A stretch of DNA of 64,000 bases from Arthrobacter nitroguajacolicus_D (GTDB taxonomy: Bacteria; Actinomycetota; Actinomycetes; Actinomycetales; Micrococcaceae). Below, piece after piece: positions 8,799 through 18,544 of the stretch. The stretch covers positions 434,001 through 498,000 of the forward strand of contig NZ_JAVDSH010000002.1 of the NCBI RefSeq assembly GCF_031455195.1. The letters are read 5' to 3'. Position 1 is the stretch's first letter, and each line of letters starts with the position of its first letter. A program made the translations under genes and the position numbers. The notes beneath the pieces were generated by a model. That model was given only the letters and a program-made list of their open reading frames with translations. It was not told the DNA's origin and did no database searches.

Positions 8799-9494
8799 TC
8801 AGCGACGGGTGACGCGCTCGTTCTCCAGAAGGTGTTCGGTGACGTCCAGTGCAGGGTGCACCAGGACCACTGAACCGTCCTGCTTCCAGGCACCCAACGA
8901 CGCCGCCAAGCCCTCTTCCAAACCGTCGGCGGCGCGTACCAAAAGGCGCACCCCTGGCTCCTGGGCGGCAGCAAACCCGTCCATCAGCGCGTCGTGCGCA
9001 TGAGCGGTGGTGCTTCGGACTGCGGGCAAATCACCTTCGGGTTCGTTATGCGCCATGAAAACGTCACCGTGGGAGCGGACTTCCGCGGCATAGTCCACGA
9101 CGCCGGCCGGCAACTCGCCGGGCCAACGCATAGCGAGTGCGGCCAATGGCACGGCCACGACGGCGTCGAAGCCGGCCCCGCCGCCGTCGTCGGGCTTGTC
9201 CGTGACAAGAAGGTCCGCTGACGAGTCGTCGAACACCACTTCCAGTCCAAGCTGCCAGGCCGCCAAGGCCCACACGAATGACTTCCAGTGCGCGGGGAGG
9301 TCCAGTCGGACTGCCATCCCTGGTTCGGCGTCCAGCTCGTCCTGCAGCAGGTTGCTGGTCTTGGCCACCCAGTTGTCCAAAACGCGGCCCGAAAGTTCAA
9401 CGCGCTCTGAGTCCGGTCCGTACCAGGTAAGCCGTGGTGAAGTTGCGTGTCCGGACCTCAGGGCCGTCATCAGGTTCGCTGCCGGGATAGTCAT
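8799..9494 (-). CDS. TIGR03089 family protein (AMP-ligase-like fragment)
   Basis: This is a 231-residue protein of the actinobacterial TIGR03089 family, whose members resemble only the N-terminal part of acyl-AMP ligases. The segments RLTWYGPDSERVELSGRVL and NLLQDELDAEPGMAVRLDL match the early ligase fold. The P-loop-like and C-terminal catalytic regions of true ligases are absent, so it is probably not an active ligase. I chose ATG at 9492-9494 (MTIPAANLM). The frame runs open to 9698 but the added part reads like noncoding sequence. The function is unknown. Confidence 0.82.
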   Translation of the reverse strand: MTIPAANLMTALRSGHATSPRLTWYGPDSERVELSGRVLDNWVAKTSNLLQDELDAEPGMAVRLDLPAHWKSFVWALAAWQLGLEVVFDDSSADLLVTDKPDDGGGAGFDAVVAVPLAALAMRWPGELPAGVVDYAAEVRSHGDVFMAHNEPEGDLPAVRSTTAHAHDALMDGFAAAQEPGVRLLVRAADGLEEGLAASLGAWKQDGSVVLVHPALDVTEHLLENERVTRR

Positions 9495-9739
9495 AGGCCC
9501 ATCTTGCCACGCTGCGATTGGGCGGTCGCCAGCCATTGTGAAATGAAACACGCCAGCCCCGTGTGGGGCGGTGGTTGACGCTCCGGGGGCGGGCGAAATT
9601 CCGCATAAATTCAATGAAAGTTCACGTAAATCGATCCAAGGCTCCCGTTTTCCGCCGCAACACGCGGCGACGCGGCGAAAATGTTGGGCGTGGCGCATCC
9701 CACGTTTCTACAGATTCTTGATTATTATTCCGGCGCGGC

Positions 9740-9768
9740 TTGACTGTCGGTAGTTACACGCGTGTAAT
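9740..9768 (+). promoter_or_regulatory. Sigma-70-type promoter of the WhiB gene
   Basis: TTGACT at 9740-9745 and TGTAAT at 9763-9768 are separated by 17 bases, a near-consensus housekeeping promoter. The -10 box overlaps a perfect 14-bp palindrome, TTACACGCGTGTAA, at 9754-9767. Confidence 0.65.
9753..9768 (+). promoter_or_regulatory. Palindromic operator, MtrA-box-like, over the WhiB promoter
   Basis: GTTAC (9753-9757), six bases, then GTAAT (9764-9768) resembles the two half-sites separated by six bases that I recall for the actinobacterial response regulator MtrA. Its position within the spacer and -10 box suggests direct control of the promoter. Binding is inferred from the motif only. 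Confidence 0.4.
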
Positions 9769-9858
9769 TAGTAATCAACGCCGCTGCACAGAGGACCGGA
9801 ACGCCACCGGGAATCGGAAATACATCCAAGCAGCAGCTGCAAACTCAGGAGGGACGCC

Positions 9859-10404
9859 ATGGGGCAAGCGTTGCGTATCCAGGAAGATGCAGTCGTCGCA
9901 GAACATGCGTCGGTGAAATACCGTTCGCGGGAAGTACCGGGAGACTGGTACGTCGATCCTGCGGATCCGGAAGCGGCAGACCGCTACAACCAGAATGTGC
10001 AGCAGTCTCTGGAGGATCAGGCAACTGCCCTCCTGGCAGCACATGAGGCATTGATCGGTGATCTGCCCGCGGGGCCGGACGATGACGTTGACGACCCTCC
10101 CATGGAGCTGCGTCGTCCGCTGGAAACACCGGGGCAGCCCGTGTGGATCGGCCTTCCCAGCCAGGGTGACTTCGATGACGAAGGAGAGCTCGGCTGGCAG
10201 ACAGACGCGCTGTGTGCGCAAACCGATCCTGAAGCGTTCTTCCCCGAGAAGGGTGGATCGACGAGGGATGCCAAAAAGGTCTGCGGGGCGTGTAATGTCC
10301 GCTCGCAGTGCCTGGAATACGCCCTGGCAAACGACGAACGGTTCGGTATTTGGGGCGGCCTCTCTGAGCGGGAACGTCGTCGGCTAAGGAAGCGAGCGGT
10401 CTAA
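9859..10404 (+). CDS. WhiB family regulator, WhiB2/WhmD type
   Basis: Wbl proteins hold a 4Fe-4S cluster and bind the primary sigma factor to regulate transcription. WhiB2/WhmD members control septation and division. The four cluster cysteines are present at residues 119, 142, 145 and 151, in the order C-x22-CGAC-x5-C. They are followed by the turn motif GIWGG (163-167) and a basic tail RERRRLRKR. The protein has 181 residues, with about 100 acidic residues before the core, longer than WhmD. AGGAGG precedes the ATG. The WhiB2 assignment rests on neighbours (DUF3499, metallopeptidase-like, manA), which match the M. tuberculosis whiB2 region as I remember it. Confidence 0.93.
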   Translation: MGQALRIQEDAVVAEHASVKYRSREVPGDWYVDPADPEAADRYNQNVQQSLEDQATALLAAHEALIGDLPAGPDDDVDDPPMELRRPLETPGQPVWIGLPSQGDFDDEGELGWQTDALCAQTDPEAFFPEKGGSTRDAKKVCGACNVRSQCLEYALANDERFGIWGGLSERERRRLRKRAV

Positions 10405-10415
10405 TTCTCAAGGAA

Positions 10416-13400
10416 GTGCATGTTACCGCCGTCGTGGTTGCCCACGACGGCGGAAACTATCTCCCCAGGACCTTGGCGGCATTGTCGAACCAGACGCGTT
10501 CGGCAGATGCCGCCATTGGCATTGATACAGGTTCCACCGATAACTCGCAGGCGTTGCTCCGCGAATCGTTCGGAACAGGCAACGTCACTACCTTCACGCA
10601 CCCGAAGTCCGGCTTCGGCGCGGCCGTCCAGGCGGGCTTGCACGAGCTTGCCCCCGCCCAGGGCGCAGCCGAAGGCAGCACCCCGGCGTCCGTCCAGTGG
10701 ATCTGGCTCCTTCACGACGACGCCGCGCCGGCGCCGGATGCGTTGGCGGAACTACTCCACGCCGTGGAACGCGCCCCGTCCGTAACGGTGGCCGGCTGCA
10801 AGCAGCTCGGCTGGGATAACGAACGGCACCTGGTGGATGTGGGTCTGTCGACCAGCCGCTGGGCCGAACGCCTCACATTGATCGACGCCGATGAAGTGGA
10901 CCAAGGGCAATACGACGCGCGCACTGACACGTTCGCCGTCAATTCTGCCGGCATGCTGATCCGCCGTGACGTCTGGGAGCAGTTGCAGGGCTTCGACCCC
11001 GCCCTCCCGGGCAGCGGGGACGACGTCGACTTCTGCTGGCGCAACTGGCTCGCAGGCAACCGTGTTGTGGTGGTCCCCAGCGCCCGCATGTTCCACGTGG
11101 AGCACAGGCCGCACGGTTTGGGTACTTCCTCCGCGGCCCGGAAAGCGCAGATCCACTTACGGCTCAAGCACACCCCGTGGTGGAACGTGCCGTTCCAGGC
11201 AATCGGCGCCTTGTTCGGTGCGGTGGTCCGGTTGCTGCTCAGCATCCTGGTCAAGGAGCCGGGTTACGGTTTCTCCCAGTTCACCTCCACGGTGGCTGCC
11301 TTGTTCCGCCCGGGCGCAATTGCGAGGGGCCGCCGGGTAGCGGCCGGGACGCGGCGAGTGCACCGCTCCGTCATCCGTGGCCTGCAAACATCCACGCGCG
11401 AAGTCCGGGCAAACCGGCGCTCACTGCTGGAGGCCATCCGTCCCAGTGAAGAATCCTCCGCCACCTCCGACCTCCTGGCACCGGAGCCAAGTGGCGATGC
11501 CGCAGACGACTTCGCGGCACTGGCAACCAATGAACGCGGCTGGGTGGGCACGGGCGCAGTCGCAGCCGCGGTCCTGGCCCTTGCCGCAGCCCTGGTAGGA
11601 CTCCTCGGTTTGCTGCGCTCCGGCTCAGTGACCGGTGGGGGCCTTCTTCCCCTGTCCGCCTCCCCAGGAGACATCTGGGCCAACGCGTCCACCTGGTGGA
11701 TCTCCCTGGGGGCAGGCTTGCCCGGGCATGGCGATCCGTTCGGATACGTGTTGTGGCTGTTGTCGCTGTTCGGTGGCGGGGATGGAAACGTCGCCATGGT
11801 CTGGCTGCTCATCCTGGCCATGCCGCTCTCCGCGGTGGGAGCTTGGTTCGCCGCTGGCGCCCTGACGGCCAAACGTCGTTTCCGCACCGTGGCCGCACTG
11901 GCTTGGTCCGCCGCACCTGCCCTCCTGATCGCCATCAACGAGGGCCGAATCGGTGCCTTGGTGGTGCACGTGATGATGCCCCTGCTGCTCCTGGCGCTCT
12001 TGCGTGCTTCCGGATCCGCCATCGGCCAAGGGCCCACTGGCAGCTCCGCACTCAGTCGACGGCCCGCTCCGATCCTGGGTAAGCCCGGAATCAACGGAAC
12101 GCCGTCGTGGACCGCTGCCGCAGCCGCAGGCCTGGCAATGGCAGTGGTCACCTCATCGGCACCCTCGCTCCTGGGTCCCATCGCCGTCGCCGTGATTCTC
12201 GCAGCCGTGGTTCTGGGGCAGCGGGGCAAGACGCTGTGGTGGTCGCTCCTTCCAACCATTGCCTTGTTCCTGCCCTACGGCATTTCCGTTCTGGACAGGC
12301 CCCGTTCCTTGCTCGCCGACCCCGGCCTGCCCCTCACCTTTGAAGCGGCACCGCTGTGGCAGCAGCTTCTGGGCCAACCGCTGGCGTTCAGCATCGACGG
12401 CGGCCTGAACGGCTTGGCTTTCTTCGGTCCAGGCGCTGTGCCGTGGGCGCTGATCCTGGCACTGCTCGTCAGTGCGCCCATCCTTATCCTCGCTGTGACA
12501 GCCCTGTTCCTTCCCGGCAAACGGACCGCCATGGCCAGGGTCTTCTGGCTGGCGGCCCTGGCTACCCTGGCGGGCAGTTGGCTGGTTGGGCATGTCGCCA
12601 CCGGGGTCAATGGCAACGTGATGGTCGGCCCATTCACCGGGCCGGCCGTCTCCGCTGCGGGGATGCTGTTGCTCGGCGCCGGGATCATCGGTGCCGACAA
12701 ACTCTTCACAGCCAGCCGCCGGACTCCGGATACACAGCGGGCGAAGCTTCCGTTGCGCCGGGTTGCGTCCGCTGTGGTGATGACGCTCCTCGTTGCCGGC
12801 CCGTTGGCGGGCCTGGGTGCATGGGTTTCCCAGAACGTCCTCCAGCCCTCACCCGTAGCAGGCGAGGCGGGACCACCCGCGACTGAACAACCGACGTCGG
12901 CATTGGGCTCCAGCCGCCAGGTTCGGCCGGTGGATACCGGCACGCTGCCGGCCACCGCCGTCGACCGCGGGATGGGTCCCGAACGGACGCGCACCCTGGT
13001 TATCACCAGCGGTGAGCAGGGCGCCTTCACGTCATCACTGATGCGCGGTGCGGGAACCACCTTGGACAGCCTGTCCACCATCGCTTCGGCCCGAACCATC
13101 ATTGGTGCTCCGGGGCGCGAGGAGATCACCGCCGACGACCCCGCCACCACGTCCCTCCGCAGGGCGGTTGCCACCATCGTGGCGAGCACCGGAGTGGATC
13201 CGCGGGCAGACCTGGAACAGCTTGGTGCCGGTTTCGTCGTCCTGAAGGTTGCCGACAATGCAGCCCAGCTCACTGCCAGCAGGATCGACGCCGTTCCCGG
13301 CCTCGTTGCTGTCGGGCAGACCGACGCCGGGTGGTTGTGGCGCGTCACGCCGCGGAACCAGCCGGCGGCTACTGCAGCGGACACGACACACCGGGTCAGG

Positions 13401-13775
13401 ATTCTCGACGCGCAAGGGGCAGTAACCGGTTCCCTGCCCTCCGAAGAGGTCTCCGTTGACGCCGATGTGGCGCCAGGTGACGAGGGGCGCAAAGTGGTGC
13501 TGGCTGAACGTGCCGATCCCGGCTGGTCCGCTTGGCTGGACGGCCGCGAGTTGACCTCCACGACCTCGGGCTGGTCGCAGGCTTTCGACCTTCCGGCCAC
13601 TGGCGGAAACCTCGAAGTCCGTTACACGAATCCGTGGGCTGTATGGTTCGGGATCCTGCAGGCAGTGGTGATCGGCTTGACGCTCCTGCTTGCTGTGCCG
13701 ATGCCCGCCCGCCGCACCCGAACCGGCATGTCGAGGGACGAAGTTTCCCTCCGTAAGGAGTACAGCAGTGTCTGA
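10416..13775 (+). CDS. Giant membrane glycosyltransferase, family 2 N-terminus
   Basis: This 1119-residue protein starts with a GT-A fold glycosyltransferase 2 domain (about 1-250). Visible motifs are VVVAHDGGNYLPRTL, the acidic HDDAAP (DD at 101-102) and GSGDDVDFCWR. A first membrane segment lies near 265-290, many more fill about 375-790, an extracytoplasmic region spans about 820-1070, and a last helix (WFGILQAVVIGLTLLLAVP) precedes the basic C-terminus. The start is GTG at 10416, 11 bases after the WhiB stop. The ribosome site AAGGA is very close, so the true start is uncertain. Its end overlaps the DUF5719 start. The likely role is sugar transfer at the membrane for an envelope polymer. 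Donor and acceptor are unknown. Confidence 0.85.
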   Translation: MHVTAVVVAHDGGNYLPRTLAALSNQTRSADAAIGIDTGSTDNSQALLRESFGTGNVTTFTHPKSGFGAAVQAGLHELAPAQGAAEGSTPASVQWIWLLHDDAAPAPDALAELLHAVERAPSVTVAGCKQLGWDNERHLVDVGLSTSRWAERLTLIDADEVDQGQYDARTDTFAVNSAGMLIRRDVWEQLQGFDPALPGSGDDVDFCWRNWLAGNRVVVVPSARMFHVEHRPHGLGTSSAARKAQIHLRLKHTPWWNVPFQAIGALFGAVVRLLLSILVKEPGYGFSQFTSTVAALFRPGAIARGRRVAAGTRRVHRSVIRGLQTSTREVRANRRSLLEAIRPSEESSATSDLLAPEPSGDAADDFAALATNERGWVGTGAVAAAVLALAAALVGLLGLLRSGSVTGGGLLPLSASPGDIWANASTWWISLGAGLPGHGDPFGYVLWLLSLFGGGDGNVAMVWLLILAMPLSAVGAWFAAGALTAKRRFRTVAALAWSAAPALLIAINEGRIGALVVHVMMPLLLLALLRASGSAIGQGPTGSSALSRRPAPILGKPGINGTPSWTAAAAAGLAMAVVTSSAPSLLGPIAVAVILAAVVLGQRGKTLWWSLLPTIALFLPYGISVLDRPRSLLADPGLPLTFEAAPLWQQLLGQPLAFSIDGGLNGLAFFGPGAVPWALILALLVSAPILILAVTALFLPGKRTAMARVFWLAALATLAGSWLVGHVATGVNGNVMVGPFTGPAVSAAGMLLLGAGIIGADKLFTASRRTPDTQRAKLPLRRVASAVVMTLLVAGPLAGLGAWVSQNVLQPSPVAGEAGPPATEQPTSALGSSRQVRPVDTGTLPATAVDRGMGPERTRTLVITSGEQGAFTSSLMRGAGTTLDSLSTIASARTIIGAPGREEITADDPATTSLRRAVATIVASTGVDPRADLEQLGAGFVVLKVADNAAQLTASRIDAVPGLVAVGQTDAGWLWRVTPRNQPAATAADTTHRVRILDAQGAVTGSLPSEEVSVDADVAPGDEGRKVVLAERADPGWSAWLDGRELTSTTSGWSQAFDLPATGGNLEVRYTNPWAVWFGILQAVVIGLTLLLAVPMPARRTRTGMSRDEVSLRKEYSSV

Positions 13776-15492
13776 CGACCGGAAGAAAGTGCCTGACGAA
13801 GCCACTGAAGTCCCGGTGCCCCGGAAGTCCCGCGCCACCAAGGGCGGTGACGCCGGCAGTTCCCGCGGCGAAAAGGGCGGCGACGCCGGCAGCTCCCGCA
13901 GCGCCGGCAAGGGCAGCCGAAGCTCCCGGAAGGGCGTCGTCACCGGTGCGCTCTCCGCCGTGGTCATCCTGGCCGCCGGCGGTGGCGCGGTTGCTGCTGC
14001 GTCGATGGTGCCCGAGCCTTCCGGCGGCACAACCATGGGCATCCGGCAGGCTGATGTCCCCGCGGGGCGCGCCCTTGGTGTCTGCCCTGAACCGGCCCGG
14101 TTGGTCAACGGAACTGTAGTGGGCACGGATGCGGACTTCAGCCCGGTGTCCACCACCGCCACCAGCGCGCTGAACGCCGTAGTGCTGAGCAATCCGGCGG
14201 GAACCGTTCCCGGAAGCACGGTGACATCGCTTGGCGGCGGCACGGTGGCTGAGATCGCCAAGGCGCCCACCAGCACTCCCACGCCCACATCCGGTCCGCC
14301 GGTATTGTCCGCGGGCGTAGCCTCCATCAGCCCGGTCACGGGACCGTCAGTGGTGGCTGCGGATGCGTTGGGGAACGAACAGGCCTCCTTGGCCGCAAAT
14401 CTCAGCTATTCGGCCGCAGACGGTGACCTCCGTGGACTGGCCTCAGCCCAATGCCAGCCGCCTGGAAATGATGCCTGGCTGCTGGGGGCCAACACCGCTG
14501 TGGGACGCACCGCCGTCCTGAACCTGAGCAATGCCTCCGAAACCCCCGCAACGGTGAACCTGGAGCTCTTCGGCTACAAGGGTCAAATCCAGGCGCCGGG
14601 AGCTCGTGGACTCCTGGTAGCTCCGGGAACAACCCGTTCTGTCAACCTGGCCGGCCTCGCTCCGGGTGAATCGCAACTGGCTGTCCATGTGCGCAGTACG
14701 GGCGGTCCGGTGGCAGGGACCATCCAGCAAAGTGTGCTGCGGGGGCTCGCTCCGGGCGGGGTTGAATACCTCTCTCCCGGAACCGGGCCGTCGAACCTGC
14801 AGGTCATGTCCGGCGTCGACATCCAGGACCCGGCGGCTACCAAAGCGCTGGCCGGGAAGTCGGGGTTTGCCGATGCCGTGCCGGCCCTCCAAATAGCTGT
14901 TCCGGGTTCCACCGATGCCGTGGTGCAGGTCAGTCTCTACGGAGCCAACGGTGAACGCAAGGTACCCAACGGGGGAGTAGTGACGGTCAAGGGCGGTTCC
15001 GTGGCCACGCTGAACCTTGACGGCGTTCCTGCCGGCAGTTACACCGTCAAGGCCAGCTCCGACGTGTCGTTCGTGGCATCGACCAGGATCACCCGCGGCG
15101 CCAAGCCGGAGGACGCTACAGACTTCGCCTGGTCGCCGGCCTCAGCCCGCCTGGGAAGCCAGCACCTGGTTGCCATTCCCCGTGATGGTCAACGGTTGCT
15201 GAGCTTCGGCGTGCCCGTCGGCCGTGCCACAGTGAGCTACGCCCCCGTGACGGCCGACGGTAAAATCGGCAAGGCCGTGGATGTGGACATGAGCGGCGGA
15301 ACCACGTCCGTGATCGAGCTCCCGGCGAAGTCCGGCGACGCCATCGTGGCCGGATATGTTGTTTCGGCTTCCGGGGATCCCGTCTACGGTGCCCTTGTCC
15401 TGGGAAAGCAGGGACGTCCGGACGTATCGGTCGTGGCGATCCAGGACGCAGCGGCGGGACTTGAAAAGGTTCCCGTTTCGGTGGGTTACTAG
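13768..15492 (+). CDS. DUF5719 family membrane-anchored extracytoplasmic protein
   Basis: This 574-residue protein has a basic, serine/glycine-rich N-terminus of about 50 residues, one membrane segment (about 54-75) and a long beta-rich extracellular part with repeated sequences such as AVLNLSNASETPATVNLELFG and VVQVSLYGANGERKV. I chose GTG at 13768 because AAGGAG lies seven bases upstream. This start overlaps the TGA of the glycosyltransferase, so the two are translationally coupled and probably work together. The family occurs in actinobacteria near whiB2. No enzyme motif is visible, and a scaffolding or partner role is inferred. Confidence 0.8.
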   Translation: MSDDRKKVPDEATEVPVPRKSRATKGGDAGSSRGEKGGDAGSSRSAGKGSRSSRKGVVTGALSAVVILAAGGGAVAAASMVPEPSGGTTMGIRQADVPAGRALGVCPEPARLVNGTVVGTDADFSPVSTTATSALNAVVLSNPAGTVPGSTVTSLGGGTVAEIAKAPTSTPTPTSGPPVLSAGVASISPVTGPSVVAADALGNEQASLAANLSYSAADGDLRGLASAQCQPPGNDAWLLGANTAVGRTAVLNLSNASETPATVNLELFGYKGQIQAPGARGLLVAPGTTRSVNLAGLAPGESQLAVHVRSTGGPVAGTIQQSVLRGLAPGGVEYLSPGTGPSNLQVMSGVDIQDPAATKALAGKSGFADAVPALQIAVPGSTDAVVQVSLYGANGERKVPNGGVVTVKGGSVATLNLDGVPAGSYTVKASSDVSFVASTRITRGAKPEDATDFAWSPASARLGSQHLVAIPRDGQRLLSFGVPVGRATVSYAPVTADGKIGKAVDVDMSGGTTSVIELPAKSGDAIVAGYVVSASGDPVYGALVLGKQGRPDVSVVAIQDAAAGLEKVPVSVGY

Positions 15493-15510
15493 CCAGCGTT
15501 CCCGGGTCGG

Positions 15511-15538
15511 CCGCCGTCGTTATTGATAGCGACGGCGG
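15511..15538. terminator. Hairpin between convergent DUF5719 and metallopeptidase-like genes
   Basis: CCGCCGTCG (15511-15519) and CGACGGCGG (15530-15538) form a perfect 9-bp stem with a 10-base loop. It overlaps the stop codon of the minus-strand gene and lies 19 bases after the DUF5719 stop. There is no T-run, so intrinsic termination is not certain. Confidence 0.45.
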
Positions 15539-16038
15539 TAGACCGGGTCCAGCGTTTCCGGTGGCACACCGAGCATCTCAGCCGTGTATTCCACCACGAC
15601 GTCGTGCACCAGGTCCTGGAGTTCCTCCCGTGTGTTGGCGCCCTGCACCACAACCCTGCGGTAGATGGTGATCATGGGTGCTTCGCCACGGCCACCGGGC
15701 GTATACGAGCCCATGGGCGCGGTGCCTCCCGTGGCGACCAGTTGCTCCAGATCCGGTGGGATTTCATCGACTGCGAAGAGCACGCCGTCCAACTGCTTGC
15801 CCCACATGTCCTGGAGCCGTTCCGCGGAGTCCAGCACCATGTCGTCAAAACGCTCTGAACGGGTACGGAACCCGGGCAGGTTGGCAAGCATCAGTTCTCC
15901 GCGCAGCCCCCGTCCGTGGCGGTTGCGCCTGCGGCGCCGAAAGCTCCGCCCGCCCGTGCCTGCGTGTTCCCCGGCCTGGTCGCCATCCGCGTCAGTCCAC
16001 CGGATGGTGAAACCGGGGATATGTGGCTGTGACTGCAT
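15520..16038 (-). CDS. Metallopeptidase-family (zincin-like) protein with degenerate active site
   Basis: This 172-residue protein resembles the small metallopeptidase family found next to whiB2 and DUF3499 in actinobacteria. Support comes from an arginine-rich N-terminus (RRRRNRHGRGLRGELM), FDDMVLDSAERL, and the conserved EAPMITIYRRVVVQGANTREEL block. Active members carry HExxH after that block. Here the equivalent helix reads LVHDVVVEYTAEMLGV (His145, Glu150), so the HExxH zinc motif is missing. It is probably not a working protease. The start at ATG 16038 is plausible because the arginine-rich leader is typical of the family. Confidence 0.72.
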   Translation of the reverse strand: MQSQPHIPGFTIRWTDADGDQAGEHAGTGGRSFRRRRRNRHGRGLRGELMLANLPGFRTRSERFDDMVLDSAERLQDMWGKQLDGVLFAVDEIPPDLEQLVATGGTAPMGSYTPGGRGEAPMITIYRRVVVQGANTREELQDLVHDVVVEYTAEMLGVPPETLDPVYRRRYQ

Positions 16039-16179
16039 ATATCGACTTTAGTACCGGGCGACCGCCAGCGCGACATCACCGCCCCCAGCGCGCCGCAGCT
16101 GTTCCCGATAAACGGATGTGGTGGGCCACGGACGGCCAATGCGCACTTTGGGTGGCACGAGGCGCTACTCTGGGATGTT

Positions 16180-16557
16180 GTGGGTGCTATTCGTCAATGT
16201 TCCAGGTCGGCCTGCCGCCAGTCCGCGGTGGCTACTTTGACGTACGTATACGCGGATTCGACAGCGGTCCTCGGTCCGCTGGCCACCTATGCCGAGCCCC
16301 ACGCCTATGACCTGTGCTCGCAGCACGCGGAAAGCCTGACTGTCCCGCGGGGATGGGAAGTGCTTCGGCTGGCCATGCCCAGCTCGCCCCCTGAGCCCGG
16401 GCCCGACGACTTGCTCGCACTCGCCAACGCTGTTCGCGAAGCAGCCTCCGCAGCTCCGGAAGCTCCCGTGCGGCACAACCATGCGCACATGGAGCCACCT
16501 GCCGGTACCGAAGGCACACGACGCGGTCACCTGCGGATCCTTCGCGAACCGTCCTGA
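16180..16557 (+). CDS. DUF3499 family protein
   Basis: This is a 125-residue actinobacterial protein of unknown function. The N-terminal RQCSRSACRQSAVATLTYVYAD, with two cysteines, and PHAYDLCSQHAESLTVPRGWEV, with another cysteine and a histidine, suggest a zinc site of the kind C-x4-C...C-x2-H. The C-terminus is low complexity. GTG at 16180 is the probable start. It diverges from the metallopeptidase-like gene, with 141 bases of shared control region between them. Neighbours match the whiB2 locus. Confidence 0.83.
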   Translation: MGAIRQCSRSACRQSAVATLTYVYADSTAVLGPLATYAEPHAYDLCSQHAESLTVPRGWEVLRLAMPSSPPEPGPDDLLALANAVREAASAAPEAPVRHNHAHMEPPAGTEGTRRGHLRILREPS

Positions 16558-16686
16558 TCGGGCACCCCAAGGCAGGGGTCGCAAATCGTCGCGGTGCTCC
16601 AGACGGCACGAACGTGCGCGGTAGTCTGGAATCTGCAGATTAACCAGCCAGCGGCGCCGGGCGGCGCCACCCAGGGAGCATCATTC

Positions 16687-16905
16687 ATGCCAAAGGTCAG
16701 TCCTGAACTGTTGTCCATCCTGCGCTGTCCCGTGACGGGTTCACCGCTGGTCCAGGAGGGCGACGAGTTGGTTGCCTCCGTCGCCGCGGCGGACGGCGAA
16801 AAGCTCCGCTACTCGATCGAGGACGGCATTCCGCTTCTCCTGCCGCCGGAATTGTTGGCCGCTGCCCACGCAGCGACTTCCGGCCAGCACGATTCCAAGG
16901 CGTAA
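16687..16905 (+). CDS. Trm112-like small protein
   Basis: This 72-residue protein has the Trm112 fold signature: SPELLSILRCPVTGSPL, a short beta meander, and YSIEDGIPLLLPPE. Trm112 proteins activate methyltransferases in other domains of life. Bacterial homologues are poorly understood. The usual zinc-knuckle CPxC is reduced to CPVT here, so zinc binding at this knuckle is doubtful. ATG at 16687 follows AGGGAG at about eight bases. It sits 43 bases before ahcY and is probably cotranscribed with it. Confidence 0.85.
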   Translation: MPKVSPELLSILRCPVTGSPLVQEGDELVASVAAADGEKLRYSIEDGIPLLLPPELLAAAHAATSGQHDSKA

Positions 16906-16948
16906 TACCCTCTTTTCACCAAACCCGCACGGTACCCAAAGGATTTCC

Positions 16949-18427
<1,479 letters not shown>

Positions 18428-18455
18428 GCGGTGCTTGGGTCACCACCTCACTGTT

Positions 18456-18491
18456 GAAAGGTCGGCACGCGTCCAGCGTGGCCGGCCTTTC
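18456..18491 (+). terminator. Terminator-like hairpin after ahcY
   Basis: The arms at 18456-18470 and 18476-18491 pair with one bulge around a 5-base loop, starting 29 bases after the ahcY stop. The right arm ends in CCTTTC, giving only a short T-run. Confidence 0.6.
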
Positions 18492-18494
18492 GGC

Positions 18495-18500
18495 TAGAAT
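18495..18500 (+). promoter_or_regulatory. Possible -10 element of the L,D-transpeptidase gene
   Basis: TAGAAT at 18495-18500 directly follows the ahcY hairpin and lies 45 bases before the chosen start. The sequence at the -35 distance is not consensus. Confidence 0.4.
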
Positions 18501-18544
18501 TGGGTGTTCAGTATTGCTTGCCGGGGGACAGGAAGACGGGAACC

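Larger units (their letters stand above)
9495..9858. other. Intergenic control region upstream of the WhiB gene (364 bp)
   Basis: No credible gene is present. The stretch about 9595-9735 is AT-richer than its surroundings and separates the divergent TIGR03089 and WhiB genes. The clear signals are the WhiB promoter and palindrome at 9740-9768 and an AGGAGG ribosome site just before 9859. About 84 bases of untranslated leader would separate transcription start from the WhiB ATG. Confidence 0.6.

Noticed and set aside
9495..9698. Longer N-terminus for the TIGR03089 protein
   Set aside because: The extra 68 residues are rich in Cys, Arg and Pro, have no ribosome site and precede the family's typical start. 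The region is better explained as control DNA for the divergent WhiB gene.
16906..16948. SAH riboswitch before ahcY
   Set aside because: Only 43 bases separate Trm112 and ahcY, which is too short for the structure, and the sequence does not fold into it.
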